A DNA stretch of 64,000 bases from NCBI RefSeq assembly GCF_018069865.1, contig NZ_JAGQDG010000009.1, positions 1-64,000 of the forward strand. The letters run 5' to 3'. The notes under the pieces are model-generated. The model saw only the letters and a program-made list of their open reading frames with translations, was not told the DNA's origin and did no database searches. Below, piece by piece: positions 43,807-51,693 of the stretch. The stretch is from Ideonella paludis (GTDB taxonomy: Bacteria; Pseudomonadota; Gammaproteobacteria; Burkholderiales; Burkholderiaceae_C). Position numbers and translations under genes: made by a program. Position 1 is the stretch's first letter. The number at the start of each line of letters is the position of its first letter.

Positions 43807-44286
43807 ATGGACAGAGTTCAAGGATTAGCCGCCGTTCGGCCCCTTGCGAAAAAGGCACAGCTTCTTGTGCCTTTTTTTTGCTGTGCGATGCTGGCACTTC
43901 TTCCTGGCGCATGTCTTTACGCGCAACCCAACCCGGAAGCTGGCGCAGGTCCCAACACCCAATCAGCGATGCCTGCGGCAAAACCCCAAACGGCTTGCCT
44001 CTCGCGAGAGATTGAATACACACCTGCCGCTATGAGGGCAAAAATCCAATGCAGCGTCGGTGTCGGCTTTTTTGTGGAAAGCAATGGCAGAACGTCAGAA
44101 GCTTTTATCACGGAGTCTTGTGGGGAGACGCCACAACACAAGCAGCTTGATCGCGTGGTTTTGCAAGCAATGAAAACTTGTCCGGCAGAGCCCTCATTGG
44201 ACGCCGAGTCTAGGCCCATGAGGTCCCGCGGATCATTGATCATTACTTTTTCGCTCGATCGTCTGCCAGCCGTAATGCCCAACTGA
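43807..44286 (+). CDS. Exported stand-alone TonB C-terminal-domain protein
   Basis: 159 residues. A signal peptide (basic start at about 11-16, hydrophobic core to about 36, then LYAQ) leads to a domain matching the C-terminus of the TonB encoded 2 kb upstream: YTPAAMRAKIQCSVGVGFFV, SCGETPQHKQLDR and LIITFSLD. It keeps both cysteines (Cys82 and Cys105, 23 apart, as in TonB) but has no membrane rod, so it cannot by itself couple to ExbB/ExbD. It may bind receptors, peptidoglycan or TonB. Start choice is uncertain: an ATG at 43888 lies past the embedded terminator but would remove most of the signal peptide. Confidence 0.75.
   Translation: MDRVQGLAAVRPLAKKAQLLVPFFCCAMLALLPGACLYAQPNPEAGAGPNTQSAMPAAKPQTACLSREIEYTPAAMRAKIQCSVGVGFFVESNGRTSEAFITESCGETPQHKQLDRVVLQAMKTCPAEPSLDAESRPMRSRGSLIITFSLDRLPAVMPN
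43852..43879 (+). terminator. Intrinsic terminator inside the 5' end of the TonB-CTD gene
   Basis: AAGGCACA pairs perfectly with TGTGCCTT across a 6-nt loop and is followed by six more T residues. In the coding frame it spells part of the signal peptide (KAQLLVPFF). It should stop most transcripts after exbD, leaving the downstream gene with reduced read-through. Confidence 0.85.
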
Positions 44287-44336
44287 TCATGGTTCGCGTT
44301 TAGCGCTTTTGCCTCATTTCTATCAGGAGTCAACAC

Positions 44337-45539
44337 ATGCATTTTTCAAAGCGCGTCATCGCCCTTGCGATGTTCAGCCTTGCGACATCTTTTTCCCAAG
44401 CCCAAGCCGTGCGCCCTGATGTGGCTAAACCCCTGAAGGAAGCCAGTGACCTGCTGAAGGCGGGCAAGGCCAAGGAAGCGCTGAGCAAGGCCAACGCCGC
44501 CAATGGCGTGGGTGGCAAGACGCCGGCCGAGCAGTTCATGATCGACCGCATGCGTGCCGCCGCAGCCCAACGCGCTGGCGACAACGGTGCAGCGGCCGAT
44601 GCCATGGAAGACCTGATGAACTCGGGCAAGCTCAGCGCGGCCGAGCAGGCGCAGACCGCCGAGTCACTCGCCTACGCCTATTCTCAGTTGCGCAACAACG
44701 CCAAAGCCACGCAGTGGGTGAGCAAGGCGCAATCGCTGGGCAATAACAGCGCCACCTTGAAGCAGTTGCAAGCCTATCTGCAGGCTAACAGTGGCGACTA
44801 CGGCGCAATTGCCAAAGACGCGGCCGCCGCCGTCTCCGCCGCCGAACAAGCCGGCCGCCGCCCCGAAGAAAACGACTTGCTGCGCTTGGCAGACGCCTAT
44901 TCGCGCACCAATAACGGCGCCGGTCAGGCTCAAGCCCTGGACAAGCTGGTGACCTACTACCCCAAGAAGGATTACTGGGCTGCTGCGCTAGGCCGCTTGC
45001 CGCGCAAGTCCGGCTTCTCTGACCGCTTCTCGCTCGACGTGATGCGCCTGAAGCTGGCCACAGGCAATCTGGAAGCCACCAACGACTTCATGGAAATGGC
45101 TCAACTGGCCCTGCAAGCGGGCTGCAGCGCAGAAGCCAAGCAAGTCGTCGACAAGGGCTTTGCGGCTGGCGCCTTGGGCACCGGCGCTGACGCCGAACGC
45201 CACAAGCGCCTGAAGGCCCTGGTGGACAAGCGCGAGGCTGAGGACAAGGCGGGCTTCACCGCCAAGCTGGCCGAGGCCACCGCCGCCAAAGACGGCAATG
45301 CCCTGGTGCAACTGGGCCAGTGCCGCATTGGCGCAGGTGACGCCGCCCAAGCTGAAACCCTGATCAGCCAAGGCATTGCCAAGGGCCAAATCAAGCGCCC
45401 TGACGACGCCAAGCTGGCCCTGGGCCGCGCACAGCTGGCTGCCAAGCAGAAAGCCAAGGCCCAGCAAACCTTGCGCGGCTTGCAAGGCACGGATGGCATT
45501 GTCGAGTTGGCGCGTTACTACCAAGCGCTGGGCAACTGA
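44337..45539 (+). CDS. Exported TPR-like repeat protein
   Basis: 400 residues with GGAG seven bases before the ATG. A signal peptide (IALAMFSLATSFSQAQA) is followed by an all-helical, Ala/Lys-rich chain with TPR/Sel1-like periodicity (EASDLLKAGKAKEALSKANA, LADAYSRTNNGAGQAQALDKL as two examples). It should act in the periplasm as a scaffold. Its place after tonB-exbBD recalls TPR proteins linked to TonB systems in Vibrio (TtpC-like logic), but there is no direct sequence evidence for that role. Confidence 0.85.
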   Translation: MHFSKRVIALAMFSLATSFSQAQAVRPDVAKPLKEASDLLKAGKAKEALSKANAANGVGGKTPAEQFMIDRMRAAAAQRAGDNGAAADAMEDLMNSGKLSAAEQAQTAESLAYAYSQLRNNAKATQWVSKAQSLGNNSATLKQLQAYLQANSGDYGAIAKDAAAAVSAAEQAGRRPEENDLLRLADAYSRTNNGAGQAQALDKLVTYYPKKDYWAAALGRLPRKSGFSDRFSLDVMRLKLATGNLEATNDFMEMAQLALQAGCSAEAKQVVDKGFAAGALGTGADAERHKRLKALVDKREAEDKAGFTAKLAEATAAKDGNALVQLGQCRIGAGDAAQAETLISQGIAKGQIKRPDDAKLALGRAQLAAKQKAKAQQTLRGLQGTDGIVELARYYQALGN

Positions 45540-45550
45540 GCGTCAATGCG

Positions 45551-46519
45551 ATGAACGGCCTGAACACCCCGCCCCCGCATCCCGAGGGCGGTGGTGTTTA
45601 CACGGTCGATACGGGCTTTCAGCGGCCCGCCTTTGATGCCGCGTATCTAGTGCTTGATGCGGGCGAGGCAGCCTTCATCGACAGCGGCACCAGCCTCTCG
45701 GTACCTCGGCTGCTCGCCGCCTTAGAGCACCTGGGCCTGGCACGCAGCCAAGTGCGCTGGATCATCCCCACCCATGTGCATCTGGACCATGCCGGTGGCG
45801 TCGGGGAATTGCTGAGCCACCTGCCCCAAGCCCAAGTCGTGGTGCACCCCAAAGGCCTGCGGCATTTGGTCGAGCCGCAGATGCTGTGGCAAGGCGCGAC
45901 CGCCATCTACGGCAACGCAGAAATGCAACGCTCCTATGGCCATGTGCGGCCCGTACCTCGCACGCGCATTCAGCCCAGCGAGGATGGCGAGCTTTTGCCG
46001 CTGGGGCGGCGGCACCTGACGCTGATCGACACCCCTGGCCACGCCCGCCACCACCACTGCATTTGGGACCCAGTGACTGAAGGCTGGTTCACCGGCGACA
46101 CCTTCGGCATCTCCTACCGCGAGTTGGATGTGCAGGGCCAAGCCTGGATCTTGCCGTCGAGCACCCCAGTCCAGTTTGATCCTGTGGCGTTGGCAGCGTC
46201 TTGGCAAAAGCTGCTCGCCCCGCAGCCCCAGTGCGTCTACCTGACCCACTATGGACGCCTGGGCGATGTCGCCCGATTGGCGGCGCAGCAGAGTGAGCTC
46301 TTGGCCGAGGTGGTGCGCCTGGGCGAGGCTTGCCAAGGCCTGGACGCCCCGGAAGCTGCGCTGCGAGCAGGCTTGGCCCAGATCTATCTGCAAAGCCTCA
46401 GAGCCCATGGCCACACCGACAGCGATGAGCGCTTGCTGGAGGCTTTGGCGGTGGACATTCAACTCAACAGCCAGGGCATGGCCGTCTGGCTGAAAACGCG
46501 ACAAGGTGCATCGACATGA
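45551..46519 (+). CDS. MBL-fold metallo-hydrolase
   Basis: 322 residues. The zinc-binding motif THVHLDHAGG (HxHxDH) is intact, with later ligands in DTPGHARHHH, WFTGDTFG and YLTHYGR. The beta-lactamase-like fold covers about residues 15-230. It is a cytoplasmic hydrolase of unknown substrate; thioesters and lactones are typical for the group. The GFA-family gene overlaps its stop by four bases (ATGA), so they are cotranslated. Confidence 0.9.
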   Translation: MNGLNTPPPHPEGGGVYTVDTGFQRPAFDAAYLVLDAGEAAFIDSGTSLSVPRLLAALEHLGLARSQVRWIIPTHVHLDHAGGVGELLSHLPQAQVVVHPKGLRHLVEPQMLWQGATAIYGNAEMQRSYGHVRPVPRTRIQPSEDGELLPLGRRHLTLIDTPGHARHHHCIWDPVTEGWFTGDTFGISYRELDVQGQAWILPSSTPVQFDPVALAASWQKLLAPQPQCVYLTHYGRLGDVARLAAQQSELLAEVVRLGEACQGLDAPEAALRAGLAQIYLQSLRAHGHTDSDERLLEALAVDIQLNSQGMAVWLKTRQGAST

Positions 46520-47016
46520 GCCCTGCCCTGCCCCCCGTACAAGGCGGCTGCCTATGTGGCCGCGTGCGCTATGAAGCCCGCCCTGAGCACCGCGAAGGCT
46601 ATTACTGCCACTGCCGCATGTGCCAACTGGCCTTTGGCAATACGCGGGCGGCCTACCTCAATCTGCGCAAAGACGAGGTGCGCTGGACAGGCGCGGAGGC
46701 ACCGCGCTTCTATCAAAGCTCCAAGTTCGCGCAGCGCGGCTTTTGCGGGCATTGCGGCACGCCCTTAACGTTTGAGTTCCTCGACTCGCAGCGTATGGAT
46801 TTATCGATCGGCAGCCTCGACGACCCCGCGGCCTTCACCCCGGCCAGCCACTTTGCCGTCGAGAGCCGCATCGCACCCTGGCACGCCGAAGACGGACTGC
46901 CGGGCGAGCGGCTGGATGGCTTTGACGGCATCATGAACCGTTGGCGCGAGGCTTACGGCCCCGAGGTAGAAGCCGGGCTGGCAGCCATCCAAGCCCAGCC
47001 CCACCCCGAGCGCTGA
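46516..47016 (+). CDS. GFA (glutathione-dependent formaldehyde-activating)-family protein
   Basis: 166 residues. The zinc cysteine pattern of the GFA/CENP-V fold is complete: GGCLCGRVRYEA, YCHCRMC and FCGHCGTPLTF. The family is named for S-hydroxymethylglutathione formation, but many members have unknown substrates. Coupling with the MBL-fold hydrolase suggests a shared detoxification step (inference). Confidence 0.9.
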   Translation: MSPALPPVQGGCLCGRVRYEARPEHREGYYCHCRMCQLAFGNTRAAYLNLRKDEVRWTGAEAPRFYQSSKFAQRGFCGHCGTPLTFEFLDSQRMDLSIGSLDDPAAFTPASHFAVESRIAPWHAEDGLPGERLDGFDGIMNRWREAYGPEVEAGLAAIQAQPHPER

Positions 47017-47637
47017 TCAGCCTCGCAGCGCTTGCGCCTCTTGAGCCAGGCGCGTGATGCGCGCCCAATCGCCGGCATTCACCGCATCGGCTGGGGTCAG
47101 CCAGGAGCCGCCACAGACCTTCACATTGGGCAGGCCGAGAAAATCCGGGGCTGTTTGCAAGGAGATCCCGCCGGTGGGGCAGAAGACCACGTCCGGGAAC
47201 GGCCCGGCCAAGGCCTTGAGCATCGGGATGCCTCCGGCCGCCGTGGCGGGGAAGAACTTCAGAAAGTTCAGGCCATCGGCCTGCGCCGCCATGACCTCGC
47301 TGGCCGTGGCCACGCCAGGCAGCAGCGGCAGCCCCACCTCGCGGCAGGCTGCGCCGACCTCGGCGGTGTAGCCGGGGCTGACGCCAAACACCGCCCCAGC
47401 CGCCTTGGCGGCTCGCGCATCAGCGGCGCTGCGAATGGTGCCCGCACCCACGATGGCGCCAGGCACCTGGGCCATGGCCCGAATCGCGTCCAGCGCCACG
47501 GGCGTGCGCAGTGTCACCTCAAGTACTTTGACACCACCGGCGACCAGCGCCTGTGCCAGAGGGACGGCATCTTCCAGCCGGTCGATCACGATCACCGGAA
47601 TCACCGGGCCGTGGGTCACCAAATCAAGCGTGTTCAT
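47017..47637 (-). CDS. eda: 2-dehydro-3-deoxy-phosphogluconate (KDPG) aldolase
   Basis: 206 residues from the ATG at 47637. Catalytic features of the KDPG/KHG aldolase family are seen: LEVTLRTP with the glutamate, GAGTIRSA, and the Schiff-base lysine in FLKFFPAT. It splits KDPG to pyruvate and glyceraldehyde 3-phosphate, the last step of the Entner-Doudoroff pathway. It follows edd by 26 bases in one operon. Confidence 0.95.
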   Translation of the reverse strand: MNTLDLVTHGPVIPVIVIDRLEDAVPLAQALVAGGVKVLEVTLRTPVALDAIRAMAQVPGAIVGAGTIRSAADARAAKAAGAVFGVSPGYTAEVGAACREVGLPLLPGVATASEVMAAQADGLNFLKFFPATAAGGIPMLKALAGPFPDVVFCPTGGISLQTAPDFLGLPNVKVCGGSWLTPADAVNAGDWARITRLAQEAQALRG

Positions 47638-47663
47638 CGTGATTGCCTTTTTGATTGTGAGCG

Positions 47664-49487
47664 TCAGAGCCAAGAGCAAGCGCCTGTCTCGGCGGTGCTG
47701 ACATTGCGGCGCAGCCCTGCAAACAGCTCACGGCCCAGGCCATGCGCGTGGTTGGCAGCCAACGCCGCGTCGCGTTGGGCCAAGGGTCGGGCGTCCCACT
47801 CAGCCGCCGGCACCAGCGCTTCCAGCGTGCCGGCGACAGCGTCCAGGCGCACCATGTCACCCGTGCGCACCTTGGCCAGCGGGCCGCCAGCCAGCGCTTC
47901 GGGGCTGACGTGGATGGCGGCCGGCACCTTGCCGGAGGCGCCGGACATGCGGCCGTCCGTCACCAAAGCCACCTTGAAGCCCTTGCCTTGCAGCACGGCC
48001 AAAGGTGGGGTGAGCTTGTGCAGCTCGGGCATACCGTTGGCCTGCGGGCCTTGGAAGCGCACCACCGCGATGAAGTCGCGCTCCAGCTCACCGGCCTTGA
48101 AGGCGGCTTGCAGCGCTTCTTGACTGTCAAACACAAGGGCTGGCGCTTCGACGATGTGCCGCTCTTCAGGCACCGCCGACACCTTGATGACCGAGCGGCC
48201 CACATTGCCAGTTAAGAGCTTCAGGCCGCCGGTGGCCGAGAAGGGAGCTGCCACCGTGCGCACCACGCTGTCGTCGCCGCTGTGGGCGGGCAGGTCGTCC
48301 CAGCGCAGCGCGCCATCGACCAGCGCCGGCTTTCGGCCATAAGCCGCAATGCCACCGGCCGCGACGGTGCCCACATCGGCATGCAGCAGGCCGTTCTCGC
48401 GCAACTCGCGCAGCACAAAGGCCGGCCCACCGGCCGCTTGGAAGTGATTCACGTCGGCCGAGCCGTTGGGATAGACGCGAGAGAGCAGCGGGATGACGCC
48501 TGAGAGCTCGGAGAAGTCTCCCCAATCGATCAGGATGCCGGCCGAGCGGGCCACCGCAACCCAGTGGATCAGGTGGTTGGTCGAGCCGCCAGTCGCCAGC
48601 AAAGCGATCATGGCATTGACGATGCAGCGCTCGTCCACCAGGTGACCGATGGGCAGGTCGCGCTGGCTGCGGGTGAGGCTCAAGGCCGTGCTGACAGCCT
48701 CTTGGGTCAAGGCCTTGCGCAGCGGGTCATGCGGGTGCACGAAAGCGCTGCCCGGCACATGCAAGCCCATGGCCTCCAGCAGCATCTGGTTGGAGTTGGC
48801 TGTGCCATAAAAGGTGCAGGTGCCGGGGCTGTGATAGGCCGCCTGTTCGGCCTGCATCAGCTCGTCCCGGCCGACCAAGCCTTGGGCGGCCTTCTCGCGC
48901 ACCTTGGCCTTATCGCCATTGGACAAGCCTGAAGCCATGGGGCCTGCCGGCACGAACACACAAGGCAGATGGCCGAAGTGCAAGGCGCCAATCAAGAGGC
49001 CCGGGACGATCTTGTCGCAGATGCCCAGCAGCAGCACCGCGTCAAATACATCGTGGGACAGCGCGATGGCGGTGCTCATCGCAATGGTGTCGCGCGAGAA
49101 CAGCGACAGCTCCATGCCGGGGTAGCCTTGAGTCACCCCATCACACATGGCGGGCACGGCGCCAGCGACCTGGGCGGTGGCACCGAGTTTCAGCGCAGTT
49201 TCACGAATCAGCGCCGGATAGCCCTCATAAGGGTGGTGGGCCGAGAGCATGTCGTTGTAGGCCGTGACGATGCCTAAGTTGGGCGCTTTCTGCGCCACCA
49301 CCTTGAAGCGTTCATCCTTGGGCAAGGCCGCAAATGCGTGTGCCACATTGGCACAGCCCAGGCGGTCTGGGCCGGGGGCGCGGTGGCGCAAGGCGTCCAC
49401 ACCTTGGAGATAGGCGCTGCGGGTAGCAGCGCTGCGCTCGCGAATGCGTCGGGTGACGCTGTCTACAACAGGGTGAAGTGCAGTCAT
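47664..49487 (-). CDS. edd: Phosphogluconate dehydratase
   Basis: 607 residues, the normal Edd length. IlvD/Edd-family [4Fe-4S] dehydratase motifs are present: [21 protein letters not shown], and [19 protein letters not shown] (in parts [11 protein letters not shown]). It dehydrates 6-phosphogluconate to KDPG. With eda it makes the Entner-Doudoroff route. A HexR-like site lies about 52 bases upstream of the start. Confidence 0.96.
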   Translation of the reverse strand: MTALHPVVDSVTRRIRERSAATRSAYLQGVDALRHRAPGPDRLGCANVAHAFAALPKDERFKVVAQKAPNLGIVTAYNDMLSAHHPYEGYPALIRETALKLGATAQVAGAVPAMCDGVTQGYPGMELSLFSRDTIAMSTAIALSHDVFDAVLLLGICDKIVPGLLIGALHFGHLPCVFVPAGPMASGLSNGDKAKVREKAAQGLVGRDELMQAEQAAYHSPGTCTFYGTANSNQMLLEAMGLHVPGSAFVHPHDPLRKALTQEAVSTALSLTRSQRDLPIGHLVDERCIVNAMIALLATGGSTNHLIHWVAVARSAGILIDWGDFSELSGVIPLLSRVYPNGSADVNHFQAAGGPAFVLRELRENGLLHADVGTVAAGGIAAYGRKPALVDGALRWDDLPAHSGDDSVVRTVAAPFSATGGLKLLTGNVGRSVIKVSAVPEERHIVEAPALVFDSQEALQAAFKAGELERDFIAVVRFQGPQANGMPELHKLTPPLAVLQGKGFKVALVTDGRMSGASGKVPAAIHVSPEALAGGPLAKVRTGDMVRLDAVAGTLEALVPAAEWDARPLAQRDAALAANHAHGLGRELFAGLRRNVSTAETGACSWL

Positions 49488-49538
49488 AAGCGAGGTGATT
49501 TGGAAGAAACGATGATGTAACCAACCCCATCATTATCG

Positions 49539-49553
49539 TGTAACTTGATTACA
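49539..49553. promoter_or_regulatory. HexR-like operator upstream of edd
   Basis: TGTAACTTGATTACA is a near-perfect dyad that fits the HexR consensus TGTARTWWWAYTACA at 13 of 15 positions. HexR represses edd-eda and related sugar genes in many proteobacteria and is released by KDPG. The site sits between edd and the divergent ChaC-like gene and may control both. Confidence 0.65.
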
Positions 49554-49594
49554 TGGTCAAACCCCTGTCAGCGAAATCGGTATGCTTGCGGCTC

Positions 49595-50254
49595 ATGGCT
49601 GCACCGTCCCTGTCACCTGCGACAAACACCCTGCCCGGCTGGCGCGACCCGGCCCCGCTGCTCGCAGCAGCCCTGAGCCATTGGCGAGCCAGCCAGCAGC
49701 CGCTGTGGATCTTTGGCTACGCCTCCTTGTTGTGGAAGCGCGAGTTCGAAGCGGTGGACATGAGAGAAGCCTGTGTTGCAGGTTGGCACCGCGCCTTTCG
49801 GATGCGCTCACGCGTCAATCGCGGCAGCGTGGACTGCCCCGGCCTGGTCTTTGCATTGATGGCCGGTGGCTCCTGTGTGGGACGGGTTTATCGCGTGCGC
49901 ACCGGCGCTGAGCGAGAAGTCTTGCAAGCCCTGTGGGAGCGCGAGATGCCCACGGGCGTGTATGACCCACGCTGGTTGAGTTGCCGCACCCCAGAAGGCC
50001 GGGTATCGGCGCTGGCCTTCACCCTGCCACACCGCCACCCCTCCCATACCGGCCGGCTCAGCGATGCAGCCTTGCTGGAGATCTTCCAGCGGGCCCGTGG
50101 CCGCTATGGCAGCACCTTGGAGTACTTGGCGCAGACTGCTGCGCAATTGGCCCAGATGGGGATCCGTGACGCCGAGGTGCAGCGCCTGATGCGCCTGGCT
50201 GAGCAGGTGGCGCCCGCCACAGCGCCGACGCCCCACCGCGCCGACGGAGTCTGA
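49595..50254 (+). CDS. ChaC-like gamma-glutamylcyclotransferase
   Basis: 219 residues from ATG 49595. Motif FGYASLLWK near the N-terminus corresponds to the substrate-binding YGSL loop of ChaC proteins, with Ala for the usual Gly. REMPTGVYDPRWL supplies the conserved catalytic-glutamate region. The enzyme degrades glutathione to 5-oxoproline and Cys-Gly. An ATG at 49553 would put the start inside the HexR-like site and is less likely. Confidence 0.88.
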   Translation: MAAPSLSPATNTLPGWRDPAPLLAAALSHWRASQQPLWIFGYASLLWKREFEAVDMREACVAGWHRAFRMRSRVNRGSVDCPGLVFALMAGGSCVGRVYRVRTGAEREVLQALWEREMPTGVYDPRWLSCRTPEGRVSALAFTLPHRHPSHTGRLSDAALLEIFQRARGRYGSTLEYLAQTAAQLAQMGIRDAEVQRLMRLAEQVAPATAPTPHRADGV

Positions 50255-50272
50255 GTGGCGCACTGCGGCGGA

Positions 50273-50890
50273 TCAAGCGGCAGCAATGCCGATCTGGGCC
50301 TGCCATTGCTGATGCAGGCGAGCGTGATCTTCCAGCGTATCAATGTCTTGCAGGCTGCCCGGGTCGCTGACTTCCACAGCGTGGGCCGGATAGCGCGCCA
50401 AGATTCGGCGCGCCCCTTCATCGCCCGTGAGCGCCACCAAATCGGTGTACAACTCGCCGCCAAAACCGACTGGATGGCCCCGCCGCCCTTGCACTTGCGC
50501 AAAAGCCAGGGGATGGCGCTTCAGGGCCTCAGCCACCTGCCGGATCGTCGCGGGCAACAGCATGGGCATGTCTGCCGGCACCATCAGCCAGCCAGACGAC
50601 GACGGCCGCGAAGCCACACCCGCCGCGATCGAATCCCCCATGCCACCACGGGGCGGCCCATCCGGCCCGCCCATCACCACCACATCTTTGCGGGCGATAT
50701 GGCGCGCAGCCTCTTCGGCAAACGCGGGGGTGGTGACGACCACGACGGGCAATCCCGTGCTGACCGCATGGTGCAGCGTATGGCCCAGCACAGTGCGATC
50801 ACCCCAGGGCTCAGCCAGCTTATGACGTGCGCCGGCATAGCGCGCGCCACGCCCCGCTGCCAACACCACCACCACTGGGCCCGTCTTCAT
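50273..50890 (-). CDS. MobA-like nucleotidyltransferase (molybdopterin cytidylyltransferase type)
   Basis: 205 residues. The nucleotide-binding start VVVLAAGRGARYAGARHKL and the acidic VPADMPML metal motif place it in the MobA-like NTP-transferase family. Length and the RRGHPVGFGGELY segment fit MocA, which attaches CMP to molybdopterin for xanthine-dehydrogenase-class enzymes. No molybdoenzyme is adjacent. Confidence 0.85.
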   Translation of the reverse strand: MKTGPVVVVLAAGRGARYAGARHKLAEPWGDRTVLGHTLHHAVSTGLPVVVVTTPAFAEEAARHIARKDVVVMGGPDGPPRGGMGDSIAAGVASRPSSSGWLMVPADMPMLLPATIRQVAEALKRHPLAFAQVQGRRGHPVGFGGELYTDLVALTGDEGARRILARYPAHAVEVSDPGSLQDIDTLEDHARLHQQWQAQIGIAAA

Positions 50891-51046
50891 ACCCCTACTT
50901 TCTTGCACCGCAAAAATTCGTCCTCGAATCCCGAGTTCGCTAGGTCAGAGAATGGAGGCACTCGCCCTTGGCGAACAGTCGTGCCTTCACCTAAGGCATT
51001 GCCCTAGCTGGCATTTGTCGGAGGGGCGCAGTCGTACACTGAGCCC

Positions 51047-51685
51047 ATGAAAGACATTGCCCAATTACGCAAGAGTTACGAACGGGCTGAGTTGGATGAA
51101 TCCGCCTCAGAGCCATCGCCCCTGCAGCAGTTTGACCGCTGGTTCAAAGAAGCGTTGGCGGCAGAGTTGCCGGAACCCAATGCCATGACCCTCGCCACGG
51201 TCAGTGCCGAAGGGCGGCCGTCCACCCGCATTGTGCTGATCAAAGGCTACGATGAGGCCGGCATCGTCTGGTACACCAACTACCAAAGCCGCAAAGGCCA
51301 AGAGTTAGCCCATTGCCCATGGGCCGCGCTGCAGTTCCACTGGGTCGAATTGGAGCGGGTGGTGCGTATTGAGGGCCGGGTCGAGAAAACCTCCGAGCAG
51401 GAATCGGACGAGTACTTTCATTCACGCCCGCTGGACTCGCGCCTGGGCGCTTGGGCGTCGCCACAGAGCCAAGTGATCAGCTCTCGCGCCACGCTGGTGG
51501 CCAATGCAGCGCAGGCGGCCTTGCGTCATGCACTCAACCCGCCCCGCCCGCCCCACTGGGGAGGGTATCGCCTGACACCCGATCGCTTTGAGTTCTGGCA
51601 GGGACGCCCCTCGCGTTTGCACGACCGCTTGGCCTACCGGCAGGACGAGCAAGGGGCTTGGCTGCGTGAGCGCCTCGCCCCTTGA
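51047..51685 (+). CDS. pdxH: Pyridoxamine 5'-phosphate oxidase
   Basis: 212 residues, the usual length. FMN- and substrate-binding motifs seen: [51 protein letters not shown] (SRxxxSxxGAWASxQS) and the C-terminal [12 protein letters not shown] with the arginine/histidine pair. It makes the active vitamin B6 form, pyridoxal 5'-phosphate. Monocistronic. Confidence 0.96.
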   Translation: MKDIAQLRKSYERAELDESASEPSPLQQFDRWFKEALAAELPEPNAMTLATVSAEGRPSTRIVLIKGYDEAGIVWYTNYQSRKGQELAHCPWAALQFHWVELERVVRIEGRVEKTSEQESDEYFHSRPLDSRLGAWASPQSQVISSRATLVANAAQAALRHALNPPRPPHWGGYRLTPDRFEFWQGRPSRLHDRLAYRQDEQGAWLRERLAP

Positions 51686-51693
51686 CCTGAGCG

